DNA from: CBDTTM01 sp965363355
GTDB lineage: Bacteria; Bacillota; Negativicutes; Selenomonadales; Selenomonadaceae
Length of the DNA stretch: 13,345 nt
Reading direction: 5' to 3'
NCBI GenBank assembly: GCA_965363355.1
Contig: CBDTTM010000051.1
Location: forward strand, 1-13,345
A model generated the notes under the pieces. It had not been told where the DNA came from, did no database searches, and worked only from the letters and a program-made list of their open reading frames with translations. Both the position numbers and the translations under genes were made by a program. The first letter of the stretch is position 1, and each line of letters begins with the position of its first letter. Positions 7,460 to 13,345 of this stretch are shown here, piece after piece.

Positions 7460-8275
7460 TTATACTAATTTATTAAGCATTTGCGCAATCAATAATAAAA
7501 TAATCAAAAGCAGCAGACGTTTGGCGGTTTTTGCCGGGAGCTTAGGCAGCATCATAAGCCCGATTTGTGAGCCGAGTGTCGATCCCGCAGCTAAAGCAAT
7601 CGCATAGGGCCAATGGATAAAACCTGTTTGCACATAGATAAGGAAGGCACCACTGCAGCTGCCGAGAATCAAGACCCTTGTCATTTGAGCGGCTGCCATA
7701 TAGTTTTGGCAGCTCTTTAGATAATAAAGAATACTGAAAGTCGAAGAACCCGGGCCGAACCCGCCGTCATAAAGTGCAATCAAAAAAGGCAAATATGAAA
7801 CTGTTTTTTTATCAGGGTCTTGCTTTAGGGCGGATCGTGTCCAATGCTGACTTTTCATGGTAACGAATAAAGCAACGCAGAGCAAAACAAAAGCTAAAAT
7901 ATTCATAGATCTTTCATCGATTTGTACAGTGAGGCAGGCTCCGCTGATTCCTCCGATACAGGCAACTGCGAGCAGGGAAAGTATGGACTTTACGTTGAGT
8001 TGCTTGTGGCGAAGCAGGTAAAAGACACTTGAAATGGCTGCGATTCCGGAAGAAAACTTATTAGTAGCAATGCTCGATTGAATGGGAATGCCGATGAGCA
8101 TCATACTGGGCACGGTAATCAAAGCACCACCACCAGCAAGTGTACCCAGGAAGGCCGCGATTGTGCCAATCAGAAATAGAGGGAAAAGTTCGGACTTATC
8201 TGGTTTAAAAAAGGAAAGATAGGAAAAAATGAGCAGGGAAAAAAGACAGAGCAGGAAAATCAAATATTTTTTCAT
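7460..8275 (-). CDS. TauE/SafE family (DUF81) anion exporter
   Basis: The 271-residue membrane protein carries the duplicated TauE/SafE signature: GTLAGGGALITVPSMMLIG (44-62) with SSIATNKFSS (67-76) in the first half, and LYDGGFGPGSSTF (168-180) in the second. About eight hydrophobic segments are visible. Characterised members are linked to export of sulfite, sulfoacetate or related organic anions, but many have unknown substrates. An in-frame ATG at 8332 would add 19 residues. I prefer 8275 because the longer start has no ribosome binding site and would begin inside the palindrome at 8329-8347. The gene is divergent from a LysR gene, a classic regulator-target pairing. Confidence 0.85.
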   Translation of the reverse strand: MKKYLIFLLCLFSLLIFSYLSFFKPDKSELFPLFLIGTIAAFLGTLAGGGALITVPSMMLIGIPIQSSIATNKFSSGIAAISSVFYLLRHKQLNVKSILSLLAVACIGGISGACLTVQIDERSMNILAFVLLCVALFVTMKSQHWTRSALKQDPDKKTVSYLPFLIALYDGGFGPGSSTFSILYYLKSCQNYMAAAQMTRVLILGSCSGAFLIYVQTGFIHWPYAIALAAGSTLGSQIGLMMLPKLPAKTAKRLLLLIILLLIAQMLNKLV

Positions 8276-8305
8276 AAAATAAAAACACTTCTTTGCTATT
8301 TTTGC

Positions 8306-8334
8306 TTTATATGATATACAATAAATATACATAA
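8306..8334 (-). promoter_or_regulatory. Possible activator-dependent promoter of the TauE-type gene
   Basis: On the minus strand TATAAA (8306-8311) has a poor -35 box (TTATGT, 8329-8334) 17 bases upstream. The weak -35 overlaps the palindrome at 8329-8347, which would suit activation by the neighbouring LysR protein. The region is very AT-rich, so chance matches are easy. Confidence 0.3.
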
Positions 8335-8347
8335 ATCTAATATATGT
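8329..8347. promoter_or_regulatory. LysR-type operator candidate between the TauE-type and lysR genes
   Basis: ACATA-N9-TATGT is an inverted repeat containing ATA-N9-TAT and T-N11-A, the pattern of LysR recognition sites. It lies upstream of both divergent start codons, where a LysR regulator would both activate the target and limit its own synthesis. Confidence 0.4.
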
Positions 8348-8376
8348 TTTAAACGAATATATAAGAAAAATATATG
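8348..8376 (+). promoter_or_regulatory. Possible promoter of the TauE-linked lysR gene
   Basis: TTTAAA (8348-8353) and TATATG (8371-8376) are separated by 17 bases. The match is only moderate in AT-rich sequence, and the leader would be very short, with the ribosome binding site starting near the transcript start. Confidence 0.25.
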
Positions 8377-8396
8377 AAATGAGTTGAGGTGAGTGG

Positions 8397-9290
8397 ATGA
8401 ATCTTCATGCGCTTCGCGTATTTACTGTTGTGGCCGAGCAAAAAAGTGTCACGGAAGCCGCCAATATTTTATCAATCAGCCAGCCTGCTGTCACGATTCA
8501 AATAAGAAATCTAGAAGGCGAAATTGGTTTTAAGCTGATTGAAGCCCAAGGGCGTGGTATACGACTAACGAATGTAGGCGAGTTTTTATATAAACAGGCA
8601 ATGCCGATGTTTCTTATGGAAAAAAATATAGAAAATCGTCTCAATGGGTTAAAGCAAGGAGCCTGTGAAAAACTTCGCATTGCATCGACGTACTTGCCAG
8701 CCAATTTTTTATTGCCGGCATGTTTAGCGTCATTTAAAAAAGAATATCCAGCTACCGAGATTGATTTGCATAGTGGAAATTCGGCTGAAACGATAAATAG
8801 ATTGATGCACTACCAAGCAGATATCGCTTTTTTGGTAAAAGAAGACTGGAAGCCATGTGCCTTAGAGCGAATTCATTTATTTGATATGGAATTTTGTTTT
8901 GTATTACCGGTGGGACATCCGTATGCTGGAAAAGAAATTTCGTTAGCCCAATTGGTCAAGGAACCTTTCTTATTGAGAGAAGAGGGCAGCTCTACCCGTG
9001 AAATTTTGCTGGCTTTATGCAAAGTCCATGGCGTGCCTGATCCAGTCGTAGGGATCCAATTCGATGGGTTAAATGAATCCATTCAGGCAGTTATTGCCGG
9101 GTATGGAATTATGCTGGCACCTTTTCGAGCTGTTGCAGGACATATTGATCGCAAAGAGGTAGGCTGGGTAAAAGCAAGGGGAATTGAAATAAAAAGGCCT
9201 GTGTATCTTTGCTGCCGAGATCACGATGAAATTGCAGCAGCGCTCATACAAAAAATATTGCCAATCGTAAAAAAAATTACAGTGGACTAG
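8397..9290 (+). CDS. LysR-family regulator, probably of the divergent TauE-type exporter
   Basis: This 297-residue protein has the normal LysR length. The winged helix-turn-helix occupies residues 1-60, with SVTEAANILSISQPAVTIQI (17-36) as recognition region and IRLTNVGEFLYKQA (55-68) as wing. The effector-binding domain runs from about 92 and includes ADIAFLVKED and the ESIQAVIAGYGIMLAP block found near the end of LysR proteins. The ATG follows GAGGTGAG by three bases. From memory the DNA-binding domain is closest to CysL/YeiE-like regulators, some of which control sulfur functions. That would suit a TauE target, but the effector is not determinable here. It converges with the second LysR gene, and the shared terminator at 9394-9436 separates them. 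Confidence 0.92.
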   Translation: MNLHALRVFTVVAEQKSVTEAANILSISQPAVTIQIRNLEGEIGFKLIEAQGRGIRLTNVGEFLYKQAMPMFLMEKNIENRLNGLKQGACEKLRIASTYLPANFLLPACLASFKKEYPATEIDLHSGNSAETINRLMHYQADIAFLVKEDWKPCALERIHLFDMEFCFVLPVGHPYAGKEISLAQLVKEPFLLREEGSSTREILLALCKVHGVPDPVVGIQFDGLNESIQAVIAGYGIMLAPFRAVAGHIDRKEVGWVKARGIEIKRPVYLCCRDHDEIAAALIQKILPIVKKITVD

Positions 9291-9393
9291 GAAGAAGAGA
9301 ATACGTAGTTGTTTTCATAAATTTTTAGCAACGATGATATTTTTGTAAAGAAATCTTTATTTGATGCAAAATGAGAAATAGGGGGAAATAAAT

Positions 9394-9436
9394 GGACCTC
9401 AGTAGTTAGTGTAAATGAATCTAACTGCTGAGGTCC
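9394..9436. terminator. Bidirectional terminator between convergent lysR genes (repeat family copy 2)
   Basis: A 16-base-pair stem (9394-9409 with 9421-9436, one G-U pair) surrounds an 11-base AT-rich loop. The T-rich tails are GCTTGTTTA on the plus strand and ATTTATTT on the minus strand. Its GGACCTC and GTTAG ends are identical to those of the hairpin at 2420-2480, while the three middle pairs differ on both arms. Confidence 0.8.
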
Positions 9437-9467
9437 GCTTGTTTACGATATCGAGTATAAGAGGTTG

Positions 9468-10349
9468 TTAGTCGAGCTGCGCAAAAAAATTCTCGAGCTC
9501 TTCCATCAAAGATAGTGCAGCCGCTGACATATGGCGGCCCTTACGATATACAATACCGATGGTCCGTTTTATCGGTACGTCGAGAAGGGGAATTGATTTT
9601 AAGCTTCGGCGCCCCATGCTGCGCACATAAAGGGTGGGTAAAATCGTTACACCGACATTCTTTTCGACCATTTCTCTTAGATCATCCATCTCACTTAGCT
9701 CGATGGTCGGCGTGAAATCATAGCCCTTTTCTTGGCAGGCGTCATCGAACATTTGACGGATCAGATATTTTTTGGACATCAAGATCAAAGGAAGTTCCTT
9801 GAGCTGGGAAAAGTCGATTCGCTTGATCTTTGCCAGTTCATGTGTGCGAGAGGTAACGAAGACCAAGGTTTCTGAGTAGAGGGGAATGCTTTCAAGCTCG
9901 CGATCAGCAAGTGGCAGGAAGACCACACCAAAATCGAGTTCGTTTTGCAGCAATTTGTAGCGGATTTGTTCAGTCGATAATTGCTCGACATTGATGTGGA
10001 TTTTGGGATAGTGTTGATGAAATTGCATGACAGTTTCCATTGCCAGATATGTGCCAAGACAAGCAATTTTTATATGACCGCGTTCAAGCCCTTTCAACTG
10101 GCCGATATCAGTAACGGCTTGCTCTACCGTATCAAAAATCTGCATGCTGTACTTAAAGAGGATTTCACCGGCTTCTGTGAGCAGCACTTTTTTGCCGACG
10201 CGATCAAAAAGGGGGGTGTTTATCTCTTGTTCAAGTACTTGGATTTGTTGACTCAGGGTTGGTTGTGCAATTCGCAGGCTTTCCGCTGCTTTGGTGAAAT
10301 GAAGATGTTTGCAAACGGCAACGAAGTATTGTAAATGTCTAAGTTCCAT
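9468..10349 (-). CDS. LysR-family regulator, CynR/CbbR/AlsR-like
   Basis: This 293-residue protein opens with MELRHLQYFVAVCKHLHFTK and the helix-turn-helix AAESLRIAQPTLSQQIQVLE (21-40), then FDRVGKKVLLTEAGE. This beginning is typical of the CynR/CatM/CbbR branch of LysR proteins. The effector domain runs from about 92, with ELDFGVVFLPL and a VEKNVGVTILPT block near the end. The ATG is seven bases from AGAGG. No partner gene can be assigned with certainty. The nearest divergent neighbour is the amino acid permease, 517 bases away with other elements between, so a regulatory link is possible but weak. The palindromes over its promoter boxes suggest autoregulation. Confidence 0.92.
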   Translation of the reverse strand: MELRHLQYFVAVCKHLHFTKAAESLRIAQPTLSQQIQVLEQEINTPLFDRVGKKVLLTEAGEILFKYSMQIFDTVEQAVTDIGQLKGLERGHIKIACLGTYLAMETVMQFHQHYPKIHINVEQLSTEQIRYKLLQNELDFGVVFLPLADRELESIPLYSETLVFVTSRTHELAKIKRIDFSQLKELPLILMSKKYLIRQMFDDACQEKGYDFTPTIELSEMDDLREMVEKNVGVTILPTLYVRSMGRRSLKSIPLLDVPIKRTIGIVYRKGRHMSAAALSLMEELENFFAQLD

Positions 10350-10378
10350 TTTCTAACCTCTTTTTATAGTTTATACCT

Positions 10379-10413
10379 ATTATGATAATCGAAAAATACT
10401 AATTGAACAATTA
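10379..10413 (-). promoter_or_regulatory. Promoter of the CynR-like lysR gene with palindromes over both boxes
   Basis: On the minus strand TTGTTC (10405-10410) and TATCAT (10382-10387) are 17 bases apart. The -10 box lies inside ATTATGATAAT (10379-10389), and the -35 box overlaps TAATTGAACAATTA (10400-10413). Both are perfect inverted repeats around short centres, so a bound regulator would cover the promoter. Confidence 0.4.
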
Positions 10414-10435
10414 TTTTTTCATACGATAATGCATT

Positions 10436-10489
10436 TAAAAGAGTTGTTGGAAATCGAATGATAAAGTAATAACTCTTTTATTACTTTAT
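10436..10489. repeat. Two interlocked 10-base inverted repeats
   Basis: TAAAAGAGTT (10436-10445) is complementary to AACTCTTTTA (10471-10480). ATAAAGTAAT (10461-10470) is complementary to ATTACTTTAT (10480-10489). The arms alternate (A-left, B-left, A-right, B-right), so an RNA could form either hairpin, or a pseudoknot, but not two nested stems. As DNA they could be two overlapping operator sites. The function is unknown. Confidence 0.55.
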
Positions 10490-10529
10490 ATGGAAAGAAT
10501 AGAATTTTTTAGTTAAGAATAGAGGAAAA

Positions 10530-10667
10530 ATGAAAAAAGATATCCGACAAAACACTGACAATATGTACGCGATTACACAAGAATTTAGTGAAGGTATACA
10601 AAATGTTTTCTTGCAGTGGAAACAATTGTACTTTTTTCTTCCGGATGTGGATTTTACAATTTACTAA
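10530..10667 (+). CDS. Possible small protein of 45 residues, unrecognised
   Basis: The ATG at 10530 follows AGAGG by four bases, and the frame runs 45 codons to TAA. The product starts MKKDIRQNTDNMYAITQ and ends PDVDFTIY. It has a charged N-terminus, an amphipathic middle and an aromatic C-terminal third (FLQWKQLYFFLP), and no signal peptide or clear membrane span. I do not recognise it. It lies in the long gap before the permease, and its last bases overlap the possible permease promoter. It may be a real small gene, a remnant of a larger one, or a chance frame with a lucky ribosome binding site. Confidence 0.3.
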   Translation: MKKDIRQNTDNMYAITQEFSEGIQNVFLQWKQLYFFLPDVDFTIY

Positions 10668-10688
10668 TCAAAAGAATTGTCGTAGAAT
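10660..10688 (+). promoter_or_regulatory. Possible promoter of the amino acid permease gene
   Basis: TTTACT (10660-10665) and TAGAAT (10683-10688) are separated by 17 bases. The transcript would start near 10695, at the left arm of the long-range pairing described for 10693-10813, giving a leader of about 170 bases. Confidence 0.35.
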
Positions 10689-10692
10689 AAGA

Positions 10693-10837
10693 GTCATGTT
10701 GCAATAAAAGAGTTATGATTCCTCAGAGAGAACATATGCGATGAGAGTTTATTGTAAAGATGATAAACTTGTACATTGATAAGGGCGATTTTCCTCGGAG
10801 TATACAACATGACAGCTTTATTACAAAATCGTTTATC
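10693..10837 (+). promoter_or_regulatory. Possibly structured leader of the amino acid permease gene
   Basis: GTCATGTTG (10693-10701) is a perfect complement of CAACATGAC (10805-10813), which could close a domain of about 120 bases. Inside, AGTTTAT (10746-10752) pairs with ATAAACT (10763-10769). The same GATAAAC (10762-10768) can instead pair with GTTTATC (10831-10837), outside the closing stem. It matches no riboswitch I know: no lysine, glycine, T-box or guanidine consensus is present. The helices are short, so this is tentative. Confidence 0.25.
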
Positions 10838-10866
10838 GAGAGAATTTAGAAAAAAGAGGGTATTTC

Positions 10867-12288
10867 ATGAAAGAACAGCAAGGTTCAGATATGCTGCATG
10901 AAGGATTGCAGCGTGGGTTAAAAGAACGCCATGTTCAACTCATCGGAATTGGTGGGGCGATTGGCGTAGGTCTTTTTCTTGGTTCGGCTTCAGCGATAAA
11001 GGCGGCGGGCCCATCTATTGTCTTAGCTTATGGGCTTGGCGGTATTTTTATTTATTTCATTCTCCGAGCGTTGGGAGAACTTACGGTTGAGCAGCCTATT
11101 TCAGGATCTTTTACGGCTTATGCATATCAGTTTATTGGGCCGTTGGCAGGATATCTTACTGGTTGGTCGTATTGGCTCTTTTGGGCTTTGGTATGTATGC
11201 TCGAAACGACGGCGACGGGAATATACGTACAGTTTTGGTGGCCGGATATGCCGCAGTGGATATCGGCGCTTGCTTGTACGGTCTTTCTTACGGTAGCCAA
11301 TCTCGCATCGGTAAAAGTCTTTGGTGAGTTTGAGTTTTGGTTTGCCTTGATTAAGGTAATTGCGATTGTCGCTATGATTTTCTTTGGCTTTGCCATGATC
11401 TTTTTTGGTATTGGCAATGGCGGTTTGGCGATTGGTTTTTCAAATCTTTGGATACATGGTGGGATTTTTCCAAATGGAATATCTGGTTTTATTACCTCGC
11501 TTATTATGGTGGCCTTTGCCTTTTTAGGTATGGAGCTTATCGGCGTTACCGCCGGAGAGGCTGAAAATCCGGAAAAGACAATTCCGGCAGCCATTGATAA
11601 AGTGTTCTATCGAGTTTTGATTTTTTATGTAGGATCGCTCTTGGTCATACTTTCAGTTTATCCATGGGAACAAATTGGTACGATGGGAAGCCCGTTTGTA
11701 CTGATTTTTGATCGACTTGGAATTCCAGCAGCAGCGGGAATCATTAATTTCGTTGTTATCACGGCATCTTTGTCGACGGGAAACAGTGGAATCTACGTTA
11801 CGGGGAGAACTCTTCATAGTTTGGCGCTTCAAGGAAAAGCTCCTAAATATTTTTCGAAACTAAGTAAATCTGCGGTACCGCATCGCGGGATTTTGGCTTC
11901 GGTTGCGATGATGATTGTCAGTGTTTTTCTGAATTATTTTGTACCGGAAGAAATTTTCAATTATCTCATGAGCGTCATTACGTTTATTGGGCTTTATGTA
12001 TGGTTCATTATTCTTTGGTCTCAGCATAATTATCGTAAAAAACTCAGCGCATTAGAGGTTTCTAAACTTAAATTCCCAATGCCTGGCTACCCTTATACGA
12101 ATTGGATGACGCTTTTGTTCTTAGGTTTTGTTATCTTTGCTATGGCTATCGATAGTGCCCATCGTGTTTCCTTGGTCGTTGGACCGTTGTGGTTATTGAT
12201 TTTGACTGGAATCTATTATAAAGCTGGATTTCATAAAGATGTAGCAGCTTCTACCGAAGAAGACTTGGACCCACAAACAGAAGAGTAA
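10867..12288 (+). CDS. Amino acid permease, AAT family (ProY/AapA-like, APC superfamily)
   Basis: This 473-residue protein has about 12 membrane segments and the usual family length. The first segment carries the consensus GIGGAIGVGLFLGSASAIKAAGPS (residues 27-50). GEAENPEKTIPAAI (230-243) is the conserved cytoplasmic loop after segment 6. SVKVFGEFEFWFALIK (148-163) and the SIYPW-like LSVYPW block match AAT permeases. From memory it is closest to ProY (proline-specific permease) and AapA/CycA (alanine, glycine, D-serine). It should import a neutral amino acid with protons, but the exact substrate cannot be read from sequence. The ATG follows AGAGGG by six bases. It is monocistronic, with a long untranslated upstream region and a strong terminator immediately after the stop. 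Confidence 0.92.
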   Translation: MKEQQGSDMLHEGLQRGLKERHVQLIGIGGAIGVGLFLGSASAIKAAGPSIVLAYGLGGIFIYFILRALGELTVEQPISGSFTAYAYQFIGPLAGYLTGWSYWLFWALVCMLETTATGIYVQFWWPDMPQWISALACTVFLTVANLASVKVFGEFEFWFALIKVIAIVAMIFFGFAMIFFGIGNGGLAIGFSNLWIHGGIFPNGISGFITSLIMVAFAFLGMELIGVTAGEAENPEKTIPAAIDKVFYRVLIFYVGSLLVILSVYPWEQIGTMGSPFVLIFDRLGIPAAAGIINFVVITASLSTGNSGIYVTGRTLHSLALQGKAPKYFSKLSKSAVPHRGILASVAMMIVSVFLNYFVPEEIFNYLMSVITFIGLYVWFIILWSQHNYRKKLSALEVSKLKFPMPGYPYTNWMTLLFLGFVIFAMAIDSAHRVSLVVGPLWLLILTGIYYKAGFHKDVAASTEEDLDPQTEE

Positions 12289-12292
12289 AAGA

Positions 12293-12317
12293 CTCAGCCT
12301 TCGGGCTGAGCTTTTTT
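12293..12317 (+). terminator. Intrinsic terminator of the amino acid permease gene
   Basis: CTCAGCC (12293-12299) and GGCTGAG (12304-12310) close a TTCG tetraloop and are followed by CTTTTTT. It begins five bases after the stop codon. Confidence 0.93.
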
Positions 12318-12391
12318 CATATGAGAGATTATGATAAAATGCTGTTTAGACAAAAAAGAGATTTTGCTGTTTGTAATAGGAGGATTATGTA

Positions 12392-13222
12392 TTGATTAAA
12401 CTGATCGCTTTAGATTTAGATGGAACTTTAAATAATGATGAGAAAAAAATTACGCCGCAGACCAAAGCGGCACTTCTTAAAGTACAAGAAGCTGGGATCC
12501 GAGTAGTCCTTGCTTCCGGACGCCCGGCACCAGGACTTTTGCGGGAAGCGACAGAGCTTGATTTGGAGCAGCATCATGGGTTGCTTTTATCGTATAACGG
12601 GGGCAAAGTCATTGACTTGACGAGCCAAGAAATCTTGTATGAAAATAGTATTTCAAATAATATGGCAAAAAAATTATTGCAGCATTTAGAACCCTATCCC
12701 GTGACACCGATTGTCGATGATGGGCAATATTTTTATACCGATGACGAAGAGAGCTTTTATATTCAGCAGGAAAAGAGCTGGAATAACATGGAGAGCATTG
12801 CCGTAGAAAATGTTTGTGATGCGGTGGATTTCAATCCGGTAAAAATCTTGATTGCAGCTCCGCCAGAAGATTTACAGCCCTTGATCTCAGCTATTCGTGA
12901 GCCTTTTTGTGAAGAGCTGTCCTTTATTGCATCGGCACCATTTTATTTGGAGGCAACAGCTAAGGGCATCAATAAAGCTTTTTCGCTAGATAAAATATGC
13001 CAAAAATTACAAATCAAGCAAGAGGAAGTCATGGCTTTTGGCGATGCGGCCAATGATTTGTCGATGATCGATTTTGCCGGTGTGGGTGTGGCGATGGGAA
13101 ATGCTTGTTCGCAGCTGAAGGAAAAGGCGGATGAAATCACGCTTTCCAACAATGAAGATGGTATAGCCCATATGCTCTATAAATATTTTCCTTCGCTATT
13201 TGAGCAAAAAGGACTCGTATAA
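12392..13222 (+). CDS. Cof-type HAD-superfamily phosphatase (YidA-like)
   Basis: The 276-residue cytoplasmic enzyme has the four HAD motifs in order. Motif I is DLDGTL (8-13), with nucleophile D8 and acid D10. Motif II is ASGR (41-44). Motif III is around KGINK (191-195). Motif IV is GDAAND (217-222), with metal ligands D218 and D222. A large cap inserted between motifs II and III (about 80-190) marks the Cof or C2B subfamily, whose members hydrolyse sugar phosphates, phosphorylated cofactors or pyridoxal phosphate, usually with broad specificity. The start is TTG at 12392, nine bases after AGGAGG. The ATG at 12387 is out of frame and meets a stop after two codons. It follows the permease terminator and has no clear terminator of its own before the window ends. 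Confidence 0.92.
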   Translation: MIKLIALDLDGTLNNDEKKITPQTKAALLKVQEAGIRVVLASGRPAPGLLREATELDLEQHHGLLLSYNGGKVIDLTSQEILYENSISNNMAKKLLQHLEPYPVTPIVDDGQYFYTDDEESFYIQQEKSWNNMESIAVENVCDAVDFNPVKILIAAPPEDLQPLISAIREPFCEELSFIASAPFYLEATAKGINKAFSLDKICQKLQIKQEEVMAFGDAANDLSMIDFAGVGVAMGNACSQLKEKADEITLSNNEDGIAHMLYKYFPSLFEQKGLV

Positions 13223-13309
13223 CTAGGCGTTTTGTTAAAAAATCTTTGAAGCAGAAGGTTCTTGGGGCAAATGGGATTATATAAAAAGGTTCAACGAAAT
13301 AACTGGATT

Positions 13310-13338
13310 TTGCTAAATTTTTGTGGAGTTGCTATAGT
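13310..13338 (+). promoter_or_regulatory. Promoter reading out of the right edge
   Basis: TTGCTA (13310-13315) and TATAGT (13333-13338) are separated by 17 bases. The transcript would start near the last base of the window and serve a gene not visible here. The 123 bases after the HAD gene otherwise hold only a short direct repeat of AAGGTTC. Confidence 0.5.
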
Positions 13339-13345
13339 AAGAGCA

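Noticed and set aside
8276..8332. Longer TauE-type protein starting at 8332
   Set aside because: No ribosome binding site, and the start would fall inside the operator-like palindrome and the probable promoter.
9346..9359. TAAAGA-AA-TCTTTA hairpin as a terminator after the first lysR gene
   Set aside because: The stem is only six weak pairs, and a much stronger terminator lies 35 bases downstream.
9393..9410. Five-codon frame after GGGGG within the terminator at 9394
   Set aside because: It lies in the terminator stem and stops at once; the purine run is most likely the minus-strand tail.
9981..10334. 117-codon frame antisense to the CynR-like lysR gene
   Set aside because: Its product resembles nothing and the opposite strand is a clear LysR protein; similar antisense frames inside the MFS and permease genes were dismissed for the same reason.
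10693..10866. Lysine riboswitch, T-box or glycine riboswitch before the permease
   Set aside because: None of their conserved core sequences is present and there is no terminator or antiterminator pair with a T-run.
1..13345. Defence system, prophage, transposon or CRISPR array
   Set aside because: No nuclease, integrase, transposase, phage or spacer-repeat pattern is visible; all large genes belong to ordinary metabolic, transport or regulatory families.

Overview
The window looks like chromosomal DNA from an AT-rich, anaerobe-type Firmicute. Genes have strong AGGAGG-type ribosome binding sites, promoters read as TTGnnn-N16/17-TATAAT, and the cystine symporter is of the Bacillus TcyP type. 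A member of the Negativicutes is a reasonable guess from the gene repertoire, but that is inference and nothing here proves it. I see no insertion sequence, integrase, phage gene, CRISPR array, tRNA or rRNA.

Layout, left to right. (1) The 3' part of a membrane glycosyltransferase of family GT39, cut by the window edge. (2) A response regulator-diguanylate cyclase (REC-GGDEF) with its own promoter and a structured leader; its receiver has Asn where the phosphorylated Asp should be. (3) A long bidirectional terminator, then a convergent TcyP-type L-cystine symporter. (4) Divergent from it, a tetR-MFS operon (MdtG-like drug exporter) with a palindromic operator lying exactly between the -35 and -10 boxes. 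(5) A second bidirectional terminator, then a minus-strand ThrE-type amino-acid exporter and a TauE/SafE-type anion exporter. (6) A LysR regulator divergent from the TauE gene, with a palindrome of LysR type between them. (7) A third bidirectional terminator that shares sequence with the first, then a convergent CynR/CbbR-like LysR gene. (8) A 517-base intergenic stretch with interlocked inverted repeats, a possible 45-codon gene and a possibly structured leader. (9) An AAT-family amino acid permease, a UUCG-loop terminator, a Cof-type HAD phosphatase, and a promoter reading out of the right edge.

Working together: most of the window is small, independently regulated transport units. They cover cystine uptake, drug efflux, Thr/Ser-type amino acid export, small-anion (sulfite or sulfonate type) export and amino acid uptake. 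Three local regulators (one TetR, two LysR) sit beside or between them. The sulfur and amino-acid theme is suggestive but not a demonstrated pathway.

I did not find a clear new multi-gene system. The best leads are the Asn-substituted receiver, the covarying terminator family, and the unexplained intergenic stretch before the permease.
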